Assembly: GCA_036897095.1 (NCBI GenBank)
Contig: JAYMSP010000099.1
Span: 20,277-84,276 of the forward strand
Reading direction: 5' to 3'
Length of the DNA: 64,000 bases
From: Plantago elongata
Lineage: Eukaryota; Streptophyta; Magnoliopsida; Lamiales; Plantaginaceae
The notes beneath the pieces were generated by a model. It did no database searches. It saw only the letters and a program-made list of their open reading frames with translations, and was not told the origin of the DNA. Both the position numbers and the translations under genes were made by a program. This document shows, one piece after another, positions 36,101-49,518 of the stretch (position 1 is the first letter of the stretch; every line of letters starts with the position of its first letter).

Positions 36101-36918
36101 GTGAATAGCTGTAGGGTATAAATTTAACATTTTGTGAAGACAAAATTACTTCTAGACTCTCTTGCATATCGTAAATACACATTAGTATTTCTTAATTTAT
36201 CCAATTCGGTGCAAAATAATTATACTTTAGTCCACAAATTTAAATAAATTCGGAAGAAAATATGGAAAAGTCAATTTTACTCCTCACATGTTATTTTGAT
36301 TTTAAAAGTTGTCAAACGATCAAATATTTTAAAATTTTGCAATCCAAGTCCTCGAATATCTAATTTTTTTTATTTGTTACCCATAAGATTTAGAAACTCA
36401 AAAAGCTCACAAACATCTATTTCAATTTGTAAATTATCCCCAATTTCAAATCTAAATCATATCAAGAATTTGAACATTTATAATTGAATCCAAAAATTGA
36501 ATTGTTTAAGATCAAAATATTTTATCAAAATTGGAGCATAACAGCTATGATCGGAGTTGTTCTGCTATTCTGATTTTTAGCAACAACACCTCCATATCGG
36601 AGCTGACATTCAGCTCCAATCTCCAAATTTAAATTTTTTTTTTTTAGAAGAAGAAAGATGAACAAATCCGTCAGATAAGAAGAATAAAATAAGTAATTTG
36701 CGAAATGAAGGAAGAAAGAAGTTGGAGAAGAAGTATGGTTGTTTCTAATATTTTTAATCTAAAAAAATTATAAGGCCATGTTTGGTTGTTTCATTCGAAA
36801 CAACTTAATTAAGCCAATTAACATAATTATGGATCTTTATTTTAAACTGTAATTGTTCAACTAAGTGGCACGAAAGTGATAAACAACATTGATAGTCCTA
36901 TGTAATTATCCTTCTTGC
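36101..36918. mobile_element. ~0.8-kb insertion relative to the upstream paralogous segment
   Basis: In the paralogous copy the ACACAACGTG block (ending about 26994) runs directly into GTAAGCTC. Here the two are separated by about 0.8 kb. The insert includes a TATCGGAGCTG / CAGCTCCAATC inverted motif near 36595-36625 and a sequence GGCCATGTTTGGTTGTTT at 36775 typical of MITE ends. It has no coding content. Its identity is uncertain and it may be more than one insertion. Confidence 0.45.
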
Positions 36919-38546
36919 GTAAGCTTTTAAATTCTACTCAATTGATTAATTATAATCAAGTCAACAGATCAGGTTAATGACTTCGATTCCAAACAAAAAC
37001 TACAATAGTGGCTAAATCGCGTTTGGGCCCAAAGCTAGCCATTAGGTCGGGTTTTGTAGAGCCGAATCGACTATATATAACATGTAACTTGGACGTAAAC
37101 GCACAACTCGATCGCTCACAAATTTCATATATCACATTCAATGTATGGAAAAAAACGCAGATTCTCTCTGCCAAAAGAAAGGAAACAAAACTTACCGATC
37201 TAGCTCGATTCAACCTAAAAAATCGAGATTCAAGTTAGAACTCGATCGGATAATGGAAGCTAAGCTGGTACAATATCATCGAATCTATAGAATGATCGAT
37301 CAGAAAAGGTTGGCGATCTATTCATAATTAATTTCTATGTTCTCTGAAAGTAGATCGTCAATTTTGTAATTTATTACGACTTGTGATATGGTTAATTAAT
37401 GTTTTGAATGATTAATTTAGATTTGATTCACACATAGCTGAAAAATCATGAATGAACAATTGTCAAAAATAATCGTTAAGCTGTAGTATTCATGTTGATT
37501 GGCATTGATTTGATAATCATCTGAAATAAATAATTAAGCTATTTCAGTTTAAACATAAAATGGTTAGTGTTATTGTTGATTTTAGTACAAATTGATAATC
37601 TTATATCGTTGTGTATCATGAAAAGTGTGAAAATGTATATTGCGATTTTCATTCGATTTTTTAAAACTTTAATTACGGTTCAAATAAAAGAACGTATAAT
37701 TTTGAACCAACCGTCATGTCCGGCTCAGGTTCTTTCTTTTTTAGATTAGAAGAGGTAAAAAAGTGTGATTTATTTATATTTTATATGTTTGACCAAATTT
37801 ATAAAAAAAATTGAAGGATCTGCACATATAGTAAATTTTTTTAGGCTTTTTCATCATCAAACATAAAACGGGAAGATAGAATTTTAGGATATTTATTACC
37901 CTCTTATCCAATTTGAACTTTCTTGCTTTTTCTCTTTAAAGAGAAAGTAATAGTAACATTTGTATATGATATTTATTTTGATAAGTAGTAAATGGTTAAT
38001 AAAATAGGAGAGTTTGAAGAAAATGATAATAAAGTATAAATAGATATAAAAAATAATTAATGAGTGTGGTAAAATATTTTCTAACTAAATTTAAGAAGTT
38101 TGTAATAATACTTCAAATAAGATATTATGCTGTTTTTATTCGATCGGGGAAGTACTTAGGTATAGAAAGGCAGGCGATTCCAATCTTGATGTTCAATAAC
38201 CGTGTCCATGAGTAAATGTCGATCACATTTTCGTTTGTGTGGGTAGACGAACCTTAACTTAATCCACTGCCTTCAGACTTCAGTTACGTAACCAAATCAA
38301 AATTCAATTACGAAGAGAGTCATGCTACATAATACAATAGACTTCCTTCATTTCGATTTTAACTTACCATACTATATTTTTGATCAATTTTATCTTTAAA
38401 GTTCTGTTAGACGACGAGTAAGATAAAACAAAGGGTAAGTATAACCCCGTATTTAATTGTGTTTTCATTTCTTTCTCCTTGTTCATAAACCGGACATATT
38501 CTAGAACAATTGGGAAAACAAAATCAAGTGTCTGCTCTGCCCTCTG
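36919..38546. other. Intergenic region before EDRF1-like gene
   Basis: AT-rich with only short frames and no supported gene. The last ~130 bp share sequence with the regions before modules 2 and 3 (GGACATATT, CAATTGGGAAAA), confirming that the EDRF1 5' flank was part of the duplicated unit. Confidence 0.45.
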
Positions 38547-41500
38547 ATGCACACTTTGGCGATGGAGAAACAAGGATCGGGCTCAAGCTCGAGTGAGTTA
38601 CAATGCGTTGGGAGACTGGAAATCGAGAGCCCGAAGCCCGTGGGATTTCTCTGCGGATCAATTCCCATCACCACCGACGAAGCTTTTCACGATTACACCT
38701 CAGCTGCCCTTGTCCCCTCTTCCGATACGTGCGTTACATTTCCACTTGTTCATCATCAAAATAAAGTTATTGTTCCGCTACTAACTTTGATAAAACAATT
38801 GGAATGAACTGGAGAATTGTTGATATAGTGTTTAATTGTGTTGTTACGCTAGCTTAAAAACAGTGAGAAAGGTGTGGCTAAGTTGTTCATTAGATTATAA
38901 TTATGGTTTTGATTCTTTTGAAGATTAATTGGTGGATTGTTTGACGTATTCGAGCTCGATTTGTTCGGTTCCTTTACAGTAGAGTGTGTTATGAATACAT
39001 TTTATTCCAGAAATGTGTGGAGGCCTGGTTTTGCTTATTGGGGAAATTGATGGATTTGTATACATGTCTTATTGGTAATTTTTGTATTTGGACTATCTGC
39101 GGTTTATCCGTGAACAAGTGAAATTAGCTTATTCCAGTATATTGAGCTTTTGTTTGATTATGTTTTTGATGAGTTATAATACATGGTATTGAATGTGCTG
39201 TTCTCTTCTTGATAAACTTGCTGATTAGTGATTATTCATCAACAAATGAAGGGAAGTGTGTGTTGGATAGGACTTGATGTTTGAAATTATGCAGCATTGT
39301 GATGATTTTTTTTTTTTAATGTTCTTTAATGGAAATAGGGTAAAAGCTCCAAGGTATCAGATGATTCCTACGGAAACGGATCTGAATTCGCTACCGACGC
39401 TTTCTTGTATACCAGATAAAGTTATCCCAGTTACACCAGTAGAGTTGAGGTCTAGAGAAGGTAAGCATCTTCTTAATCTGCAGAATTAAGTGCGTATAAC
39501 ATTTTGTGCTCTTGTCTTTGCTTGAAGAACATACCAAGTACGTGTTGTATTGGGTGTTTCACAGTCTTACTCTTACCTTAGAAGGTTTGGTGGAATAAAT
39601 GTGGAGTTCCATTTTTACAGCATCATTCTGGATAACATGATATATTAGCTCAGTTCTCGACATTTATCTGAAAATTGAATTGGTTAATGTGCGCTAAGTC
39701 AATGATTTGTTAGGTTTCAGAGGATTGGGGCAAGAGAAAGGTTTGTAATGTTAAATTGCTTTCTTTTTTACTTGGGACCTGGTAATTTGAAAGCGTTAAA
39801 AAAAAATTTTGGGGTTAAATTTTTGTCAACCATAAGAAATGCCATCTTTTCAGAGGCACCATCGCAAGGGAGTCACATCACGTCAAGTCTTACAAGAAAA
39901 GGCGAAGCACTAGCTGTATCTGGTCTGGCAGAGTATGGGGATGAAATAGATGTGATCGCCCCAGCTGACATTTTGAAACAGATATTCAAGATACCTTACT
40001 CCAAAAGTCGAGTCTCAATTGCAGTCCGCCGTGTTGGACAGACACTTGTCCTTAATTCTGGGTATGATTCTTTTCATCATATTTCATTTTTATCTATTAA
40101 ATTAAATGTTCTCGTTCTCAAATACTCTGTGGCACAGGCCTGATATTGAAGAGGGGGAGAAACTTATTCGTAGACAACACCGTCAGCCAAAATGTGTAGA
40201 CCAGTCCTTATTTCTGAATTTCGCTATGCATTCAGTTCGAATGGAGGCTTGTGATTGTCCACCAAGTCACAATTCTTCCTCAAATGAGAATTATGGATCA
40301 TCGATCTATTCCAAGCAATACATGCCAAATGAAGTGCCACTTGGGTCCTCCAATCATGGAAAACAAGGACATGCATCCTTCAGGGCGGATGCTGACCTTT
40401 GTGAAGATGAAGCAGATGTACATGGTCAAGGTTTCCCGCAGGATGAGAAGGGAAAATTCGTTTTGGGAAAGAAGAATAAGAGAAACAAAGGCCGTGAAAC
40501 TGTCAAGAAGGTTGCAGAAGTTAAAGAAAAAACACGGGGTCCTGTTCAAGAATCTGAAAAGTACAGGAAAACTGGTGATGATGGATTCTTAAGGGTGTTG
40601 TTTTGGCAGTTTCACAATTTCCGTATGCTTCTGGGTAGTGACTTACTAATTTTCAGCAACGAAAAGTATGTTGCTGTGAGCTTGCATTTGTGGGATGTCT
40701 CACGGAAGGTGGTTACTCAACCTTGCATCAGATTTATAGGCCCCATCTTATTCCCACCCCTCTTTATTTTTTGATTATGAACTGTGATTCTGTGATCCAT
40801 TATCCACGTACTTATCTCCAAAGCTGCATACAGGTTACTCCATTGACCTGGCTCGAAGCTTGGCTGGACAACTATATGGCTAATGTTCCTGAATTAGCTA
40901 TCTGCTATCATCAGGATGGTGTTGTTCAAGGTTACGAGCTTCTGAAAACGGATGATATTTTTCTACTGAAGGGTATATCTGATGATGGAACTCCTGCTTT
41001 TTATCCCCATGTCGTCCAGCAAAATGGACTTTCAGTTATGAGGTTCCTGCAGGAAAACTGCAAACAAGAGCCCGGTGCCTACTGGGTAGAAATCTTTCTC
41101 GGACTGCTCTTCTCAAATTTCTCTTGTTGGTTTTAATGTTTCTCTAACTTAGTGCTTCATTGTGGCAGCTATACAAAAGTGCTGGAGAAGATGTAATCCA
41201 ATTGTTTGATCTTTCTGTCATTCCCAAAAATCACACTGCTGATAGTTGTCATGATAGCTCTAGTTCTTTGCCATCTTTGATTTACAGAGGGAGAAGTGAT
41301 TCTATACTCGCCTTGGGCACTTTGCTATACCGCATTGCGCACAGACTTTCACTCTCAATGGTGCAGTACAGTTATATACTTATATTGTTATTTTTCCTTT
41401 CTTCTTCCTAACTAAAATTTGCTAAAAGATTTTCTGTGGCAGTCCTCGGATAAAAGGGCAAGGTGTGCTAGGCTTTTCCAAAAATGTCTCACTTTCCTTG

Positions 41501-44500
41501 ATGAACCGGATCATTTGGTATGTTTATTTTCTAATAACAGGGTAAATATTTTCTTGTGTATTACTCATTCACTGGGTTAGGCATTTAAAATGTCCATGTG
41601 ATACTGATGAACAGGTGGTACGTGCTCTGGCTCATGAACAATTTGCACGGCTTCTCTTAACTTACAATGATGAGTTAGAGTTGACATCTGATATGCTTCC
41701 AGTAGAGTCTGAAGTTAAAATTGCTGATGCTGAAGAAGAATCCTATGAATTTATCAGTGGAATGTCTGCATCACATGTTCAAGATATCATCTATCCCCCA
41801 ATTATGGCGGTTGAGGAACCGAATAATTTAGTCTGCCTGGAGAGTAATCAAGAAAATTCTGCTGAGGTGTCAACTGATCCAAGCATGCCTCCTCCTGGAA
41901 TGCCTATTGTATCAGATAGAGAGGCTGACGAAAATCTGTCACGTTCTGGTGATTCTGAGTTTGCTATTCATAGTTCATCTGAAAGTGAAGATCATGCAGT
42001 TCAGACTGTTGCTGACCCTTTAGCCTCTAAGCTGGCTGCGATACATCATGTTTCTCAAGCTATTAAGTCACTCAGATGGACGCGCCAACTTCAAAGTACT
42101 AGACCGGAAGTGAACCATGAAAGTGAATCCGAGAATAGTCAACCTCCACAAATGGATTTCTCCATCTGTGCATGTGGAGATTCTGACTGTATTGAAGTTT
42201 GTGATATTAGGGAGTGGCTTCCGACATCAAAATTAGATGATAAATTGTGGAAACTTGTCCTATTGCTCGGCGAGTCTTATTTGGCTCTTGGCGAAGCTTA
42301 TAAGGACAGCAGCCAGCTTTATCAAGCTTTGAAGGTTATAGAACTGGCGTGCTTGGTTTATGGATCGATGCCTCAAGACAATAAATTCATTTCTTCCATG
42401 GTCGGTAGCTCATTGCCAAAGGTGCAAGTTAGTGACATAAGTGAGAAGGCAAAGCCTGTTCTTGGTGAAAGATGTTTCAAGTATGATGATTTGTCTTCCA
42501 ACTACCTCTTTTGGGCCAAGGCTTGGACCCTGGTCGGAGACGTGTTTATCGAGTTCTACTTGATCAAGGGCCAAGAGGTCTCTAAGCAAGAAGAGAGGAA
42601 AGGATTTTCCAAGGACTTGAAAATGTCCTCTGAAGTATTGAAGGAGGTGGAAAGGCTAAAGAAAAAGATGGGCCAATTTAACAAAAATTGCAGTTCATGC
42701 TCTTTAGTAAATTGTAGCTGTCGGAGTGACAGGGCCAGTAGTGGGAGCAGTGCCAGCTGCAGTAACAGAGGCTCGCGTTCATCAGGTCATGTCAAAAAGC
42801 AAAGCAAGAAATCACGTGGCAAAAGCAGCATGTCTTCCCGTGCTACTGATCTTCACAAGAATGCTCCTGATAAAAAAGAGCACATAGGTGAATGTAATAA
42901 GCATCAGAAGCATGGTTTTAACAATGGAAATATGACTGCGGGTAGTATTGAAGAAGCAGCCACCACCTGTGAAAGAGTTGATGGTTCCTTGGCAAAAGAT
43001 AATTCCGGGCCAAAGGAAGAATCTGCAGTGAAAAGGGGTGGTATATTTAAGTACCTCAGGGGTTCAACAACTGGAGATCTGGATCATACTCTATGTGTTG
43101 CCCTTAGCTGTTACGGAGAAGTTGAGAAAGTAATGAGTGAGCTTCCTGCTTCTTCAGCAGAACTACAGTCTTTATTGAAAAAGAAAGGTTGGGTGTGCAA
43201 TGAACTAGGTCGAAATAGGCTGGAAAGGAAAGAATTGGCCAAAGCTGAAAGTGCTTTTGTGGAGGCAATTGTTGCATTTAGACAGGTGGAGGACCATACA
43301 AATGTCATTCTAATCAACTGCAATTTAGGCCATGGACGACGTGCCTTGGCAGAAGATATCGTATCAAAGATTGAAAGTTTAAAAGAACATGCAGCATTTC
43401 AAAATGCATATGTGCAGGCACTTGAGGCTGCAAAACAACGGTACAGTGAAGCACTCAGGTATTATGGGGCAGCAAAAACAGAACTCAACGCTCTTGCTGA
43501 AAAACCTGGTCCTGTCCCCAGCGATTTGAAGAATGAAGTCAACACACAGTTCGCTCATACATATCTGAAGCTTGGCATGCTATTAGCTAGAGAAAATACA
43601 GTTGCTGAGGTGTATGAAAATGGGGTTCCGGAAGAGTGCTCTAGTCCTAATACTGTAAGACACACTATATCAGCAAATGATGCAATTCGAGAAGCCTTGT
43701 CTTTATATGAGTCTCTGGGTGAGTTGCGCAAACAGGAAGCTGCATATGCTTATTATCAACTTGCTTGCTATCAAAGAGATTGCTGCTTGAGATTTTTGGA
43801 GTCGGACGATATAAAGAGAAACTTAGGCAAAGGCGAGAGTAGTGTGGTTCAAAGGATGAAGCAGTACTTTTCTTTGGCAGAAAGAAACTGGAAAAAGTCC
43901 ATGGATTTCTACGGTCCCAAAACTCACCCTGTGATGTTCCTGATGATTCTTCTTGATAGATCAGAATTATCGTTTAGCCTCTCCAGTCCTCTTTACTCAA
44001 ATACGGTATGTTTATGGCTTCTCTTTTTAGTGCCTCTGGATTTGGTAGTTATTCATGATACTTCCTCTTTTCTCACAATTGAGATGAATTTGAGTAGACG
44101 TGTCTGACAATTTGAAAACAACTTCTGTCAACCACTTGTCATTCATTTCTACCTTGTCCAGCCTTTATATTGTAGGGTATTACCATCAATTTTGGTGGAA
44201 TATTTTCCATCAAGTAAAAGTTACAAGGTGTAGAATATAAATTAAATCACTTGTCATTTCTACCTTGTCTAATGCTTGTGTAATTATAAGGTTTAGGTAC
44301 TTACAAAAACTAGGAGATACTGTGTATGCTAAATATTTAAGACACTTTAAATTGTTGTATGTAATTGGGACTATATTAGTGAGGGCCATGAGGCTATGTG
44401 GGGAATGACACATGCCGCTGCAGACAATATCCTTGTCAGGTTCAAGTGAATGCGGCTTACCACTTGAACAGTGAGCAGTTCATCAGTGTTTCTGATTTTG

Positions 44501-45078
44501 ACTTCTTTTTAAGAGACTGTCTAAGTTTTATTTTAAGACTGGCATGGAGTACTTTGGGGCTCAATTGCGCATAATGCTCTCGAGGAACTAGAAGATACTC
44601 CCACGTGTTTTTGTACTAAGGAAATGCATGCAACATACTCTGATAATATCATCTCATGTATGCTGGAATGTGAATGTCCTTCTCTGTAACATAATTTCAG
44701 TATCTTGTGGTTATATATCTTATCCATTTGATCATAGAGTTCGAGGCATGTGATATACATTTGTTGCCTGCGTCTTATCAGCTTCTTGAATCAGCCCTAA
44801 CCATCATGTTTGAAGGACGCGATGTATCTGAGAACACACCACTGCTTGTCAAAAACCCTGAGATAAGCACGAAATTTTGGAGCCAGCTGCAAAAACTCTT
44901 GAAGACTATGGTGGCCATGGCTCGTTCAACGAAGACAAGCAAGCCTGCTATGAATCCTCAGCATGCTTCATCCAGTAAATCTGCTGACGTAAAAAAACTG
45001 TCTGAGCTTTATAAAATCTCTTTGAAGTCCTCAGGTTTCAGTCAGTTGCATGTGATGCATAGCCTGTGGAAATCATGA
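38547..45078 (+). CDS. EDRF1: EDRF1-like TPR protein, full length
   Basis: Nine exons: 38547-38728, 39339-39460, 39854-40061, 40138-40708, 40834-41085, 41169-41360, 41443-41517, 41615-44005 and 44782-45078. Counted from the ATG at 38562, conserved in module 1, the product is 1424 aa. A second in-frame ATG lies 5 codons earlier. Recognisable family blocks are LKQIFKIPYSKSRVSIAV (exon 3), VAVSLHLWDVSR with TPLTWLEAWLDN, GYELLKTDDIFLLKG and YKSAGEDVIQLFDLSVI. A large C-terminal helical region with TPR-like repeats follows (GWVCNELGRNRLERKELAKA; FAHTYLKLGMLLARE). Animal EDRF1 is an erythroid regulator. The plant role is unknown. A Cys/Ser-rich insert lies around 42690-42770. Its first exons are the source of the chimeric modules upstream. 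Confidence 0.93.
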
Positions 45079-45826
45079 ATTCAACTGTTGCACAGGGCAA
45101 CATTGCAACTGCATATTGTCCATATATATACATCAGCATTCGAGGAGCATCACTTGTTAAACATTGGCAATGACGGTTTTGGTACTTCCGTATGGAATCT
45201 AGTAGGAACTCATTCCATATGTTTGAGGAGAGTTGTTCAACAATTTACGCCTCATCAAAGTTTCTGAAAGGATTCTCTCCATGTCATGTTCGGGATGAAG
45301 CCAATGTAAAATGCTTATTCTATGAAATAATTTGTACACTATATAAGATTATTTGAAGTCCTTTTGTAAAGGGTGATTGAAATGTGTAATGGGATGACTT
45401 GTATTGTATGTTCCTTTTGCATTCGGTTAAAATGTTGTCTGGAATGTTTGTCAGTTTACCTTGTTTGATTGTAAAGTGGCAGAGTTTGCCCCTAACCTTC
45501 AAAATACCCATTTATGAGACTTGACATGTGTTGATGTGCAGTAAATATGAGTGAATACCAATGTTATTATTAGTAAAATAGTAGTATCACCTTACACATC
45601 CTTGTTTTTTGGAGAAGTTAGAAATGGGAGACTAGTGTCAAAATGAGACCAATGGCTTAAAATGGAAAGAGTACTAATATTCGTAGTATTTGCCTTATTT
45701 GTAATAGAAATAGCAGATAGATAGATACCAAGACAAGAAATTTAAAATCATATTTATAGCACCTGCAACCAAAATCTAAGAAGCTCTATAGAGTCTATAC
45801 CCAAATACAGCATAACAGAGAAGGTG
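45079..45826. other. Intergenic: EDRF1 3' end and next promoter
   Basis: Contains the EDRF1-like 3' UTR and presumably the promoter of the inhibitor gene. No other feature is supported. Confidence 0.4.
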
Positions 45827-47599
45827 ATGGATAAAATCAAACATATTTTCACAGCAACTCTGCTCGCACAGATATTCTTGCTACCTTCAATGGCAAGATA
45901 TAAATCATCTGATTCTGAAGCCAAAGTTCATATAGTCTACACAGAAAGACCTCAAGATGGCCAGGAGCCTAGAGAGTACCATATCAAGACTCTCGCCTCT
46001 GTTCTTGGCAGGTTCGTTTTTGCTATCCCTTTTCTCCAAATTGAGTTTATTACAGAAAAGATTTGATTTTTAGCGGGCCCTTTGGAGCAAAATGAAATTA
46101 GTGACCTGGGCTGAGGTGATTTTTTTAGGCGGTGGAATTTGGATGTATGTGAGAATTGTTCCAATTTTGATGATGAAGTTTTTGTTACTTTGTTGGTTAG
46201 TTCTGCATTTAGAAGTGGGGTGTATTGAAATGTTATTTGGGATGAAATTAGTGTATTTGAATTGTGAAAATTTGATTTGGGTTTTAGTGGTTTTGGAAAG
46301 TTTGAAGATTTTGCAAAAGAATTCATACATTTCTGCTAATTTCACCATTTTGTGTTTATCAAGTGAGGAAGCTGCAGAGAAGGCTTTGGTGTACAGTTAC
46401 AAGCATGCTGCCAGTGGGTTTTCTGCTAAGCTGACTCCTGAGCAGGTCTCTCGGCTCTCAAGTAAGTTCTCGTGGTTTCATAACTTGTAGCGTTCCTTTG
46501 CTGTTAAAATAGAGGCCTTTTTTTGGTGCACACTGGTTTGATCACATGATTACTTGTAAATTGTAACTGGAGATACAGTCTGTAATGTAATATCGACGTG
46601 GGTCGGGAAAGAATTGAGGATTGGAGATAATGTGTTGGTACGAGAAAGATAGGAAGTGTGCGATTTGAGAAAATGTTCCCAAGTACTGATAGAAGATACA
46701 GTGTGACTAGTGAAGAAAAAACAATGAAAATGAAACATGGAAAGAAAATAAAAGTAATACTTAGAAACAAGCCACATGCCTCCTTTTCTGCATTTTACAC
46801 TTGATTTTATGACATTCTTCTGCCTCTTTTTCACATCTAAGGTCTCGTCGTCTCGATATGGTTCTGCAACATTTACCATTTCCTGGTAATTTTTATATCA
46901 TATACCTGCATGGTTGCTTTTAATTCAGAAAATGTATTAGTCAAACATGCCCTCTATGGATTATGTTCAGGTATGTTTCTTTTAGAGACTAGGTCATTTG
47001 TCATAAACTTTTCCCTATGACACATCCATTTGAAGGAATATATGTAGATGTCATGTAAAACACAGAAAAGACTAATGAAGTTAATAGATCACTTCATTCT
47101 TCTACCTTCATTGAAAGGGAGAAATTTCAGTTTACGCAAGTAGATGGAGTTTTGTCTTGATCGTATATTGATATAAGGCCGAGTCAGGTAAAAAATGTTT
47201 GATAAGGCCTTCTTCCAGTAATCTTTTCAATTGATTTTCACTCCCACCTGAAAACTTTGAATCTGGCTTTTAGAGTCATAATGTATATATGTGTGTCTAG
47301 TAACAATTTTGATCGTGAGGCTGAGACAGTGCCCTTTAATGTTCTTTCCTTACATTCACATCCTCCTGCTGCATAGTGCATATTAGCCACATAATTTCTC
47401 TTATTAGAGTTCATTCACTCCCTCCTTTCTCCTTTACTGTGAATATTTACTTCAATTCTTCCTAAGGTGATTTGTGGACCAATGTTTCAGATTTCAGATG
47501 CTAATTCATAAAATTTTGGCAGAACAACCCGGGGTTCTCCAGATCATCCCGGATAGACCTCTCCACCTCCATTCCGGAGATGTGATGCTGGATGGTTGA
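45827..47599 (+). CDS. SPI-1: Subtilisin propeptide-like inhibitor (I9 domain), SPI-1 type
   Basis: A stand-alone inhibitor-I9 domain of 119 aa from exons 45827-46011, 46364-46461 and 47523-47599, with matching phases. An N-terminal hydrophobic segment (about residues 5-22, IFTATLLAQIFLLP) looks like a signal peptide, so a secreted or vacuolar location is likely. The I9 core follows: KVHIVYTE, then the SEEAAEKALVYSYKHAASGF block with LTPEQVSRL, and KQPGVLQIIPDR. These features match the prodomain of plant subtilases without any protease domain, as in Arabidopsis SPI-1 (At1g71950 as I recall), a tight inhibitor of subtilases. I see no subtilase catalytic exons downstream. The start at 45827 is the first ATG; the frame extends only one codon further. 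Confidence 0.9.
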
Positions 47600-48590
47600 T
47601 ACTACCAATCGTTGCTCATGAAAAGATCCAGCTTAAACTTAGCATGATCATCTGATCTATGTATAAAGTCAGTACTAATGTACTACTACTAGCCTCATCC
47701 GAATCTGCCCGAGATGGATCTTCCGGGGTGTCCTGTGTTTCTTCTGTGAAAAAATAATACAAGAACACACTGTTAGCTCTTAAGAAGACACTCAGTTTAG
47801 TGTTATCCATCTCAAATGTAGGGTCTCAATGTATGGTTTTCTGTCACTACCTCTTCTATGTTTCTTGCTTTATTTGAGTTTATGTATGGATTTTAGTATT
47901 TTAAAAATGTCCTTAGAAATGATAATTTGCATGTATACAAACTATAGCAGTTGGGACTTGGGAGAGGCATTTCTACTTGAAGAGTTTCCAGAACACACAG
48001 TCTCACAAACTAATTAGTAATGAACATTTACATTATAACTGCAACTAATCAATCTTTTTAATTTACACTCTGTCACAATTTTATTATTTATATTCACATA
48101 ACCATATCTTTGTAATAAAAGTATATTTTACATTTTAGTTCATTTTATACATACTATAATTGAAGATTTTCTCTTTACTCTCCATTAAATTTACAAACAT
48201 ACTATAGAAAGACTTTAGTCATAAATTCCTCAATAATTTACAAAACTAGTGTAACACATAATAGTAATTTATATGCAAAACTAAATGATTTTATATATGA
48301 ATCATATATCACCGTTGGTTAATCAAGTATCTATGAAATGCTACGATACTGCCAACAATCATATACCATGAACATATATACAAATTCGAAATTGATGAGT
48401 TGACTGAAATATGTACATATTTTGGTATGAATTACACAATAAATTAATCACTTGTATATTTCATTAAATTATGTACTTTGGATTTTCATATTATGTACTA
48501 TAGGATTTTCAAATGATGTACCCAAATAACAAAATAATTTTTTGTTTTTTTGTTTTTTTAAATGCCAAAGTTACAACTACTCCCTACATT
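47600..48590. other. Intergenic, AT-rich
   Basis: 3' flank of the inhibitor gene followed by AT-rich sequence without a supported gene or recognisable element. Confidence 0.4.
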
Positions 48591-48596
48591 TATCAT

Positions 48597-48675
48597 GTAT
48601 GTATGTACATACATACACACACACACACAAACACACACATATATATATATATACACATATATATGTATATACTTT
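48597..48675. repeat. Compound microsatellite
   Basis: GTAT/CATA units are followed by a CA-dinucleotide run with one AA interruption and then TA runs. The whole is partly palindromic. Confidence 0.9.
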
Positions 48676-49149
48676 TTACATGTTTTTCTAATTAAGTAGG
48701 TAAAAAACAATGTTAACTTTGTCTTGTTTACTATGATAACATATATGTAAAATTATAATTGGAAATTTGGAATACGGAGAACTATTTGGATGACCCTACA
48801 TTATTTAGAACTATTTTTGTATTTCTCTTCTAAAAGTATGAATAAATGTTCAAACACTTAAATGCTGGGAAATCTTCGATCTAAATGTCTTCTAATGCAT
48901 GTCTCTAACTACTGATGAGAAATGATAATGGCTAGCTAAGATCGTCTTGCTCTACTTTGTTAGATACGTCAGTTTCAAAACGATAGAATATCAAATATAA
49001 TTATTTTATATCGTTGGATTTATATGAGTTGACTAGTGAGATTGATTGATTACGAGCATAAATCGTTTAGGTTTGGTCTCAGTTGGAACATGCACTAAAG
49101 TGCCTGATAATGTATCTCATATCCTTGCCTCAATGTATGTTTTCTTAGA

Positions 49150-49239
49150 TTTTTTTTTAAAAATAACTATTACTGAATACCTCGACCTATTGATTGAAGG
49201 TGAAAAGTCTTACCAATTGAACTGCACTTCGTTATCGTC
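49150..49239 (-). mobile_element. Second, degenerate copy of the tRNA-like SINE
   Basis: Read on the minus strand it matches the element at 3569-3660 from end to end: CGATAACGAAGTGCAG, then CAATTGGTAAGAC, a TTCACCTTCAA block, AATAGGTCG and a terminal A-run (T at 49150-49158). The A-box is still readable and the B-box has decayed. I see no clear flanking duplication, so it is probably older. Confidence 0.75.
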
Positions 49240-49518
49240 TTTTTAAATGATTTTCATGGCTACTTAATGTATGCACTTCGTCTGATCATTTGTAATGATT
49301 GGCAGTGTTGAAGTAGTATATTCTTTTAAGAGTTCCTCGAACCGTCAAACCACTTAAAATTCTCAAGACGTCGCCCCAGTCCACTAGAGGCTCTTTGCCT
49401 AAACAACATATGTTGACTAGCTCTACAGTGTAATCCCTCGAAGGGCTATCACCTCGGAGGTCATCTGAGAGGGGTCCGAGTCAATTACGCCTAAATGCTC
49501 TATTTTACATAAGAGGAT

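Noticed and set aside
45952-46348. Two minus-strand frames of 92-124 codons
   Set aside because: They lie across intron 1 and part of exon 1 of the inhibitor gene on the other strand and have no family match.
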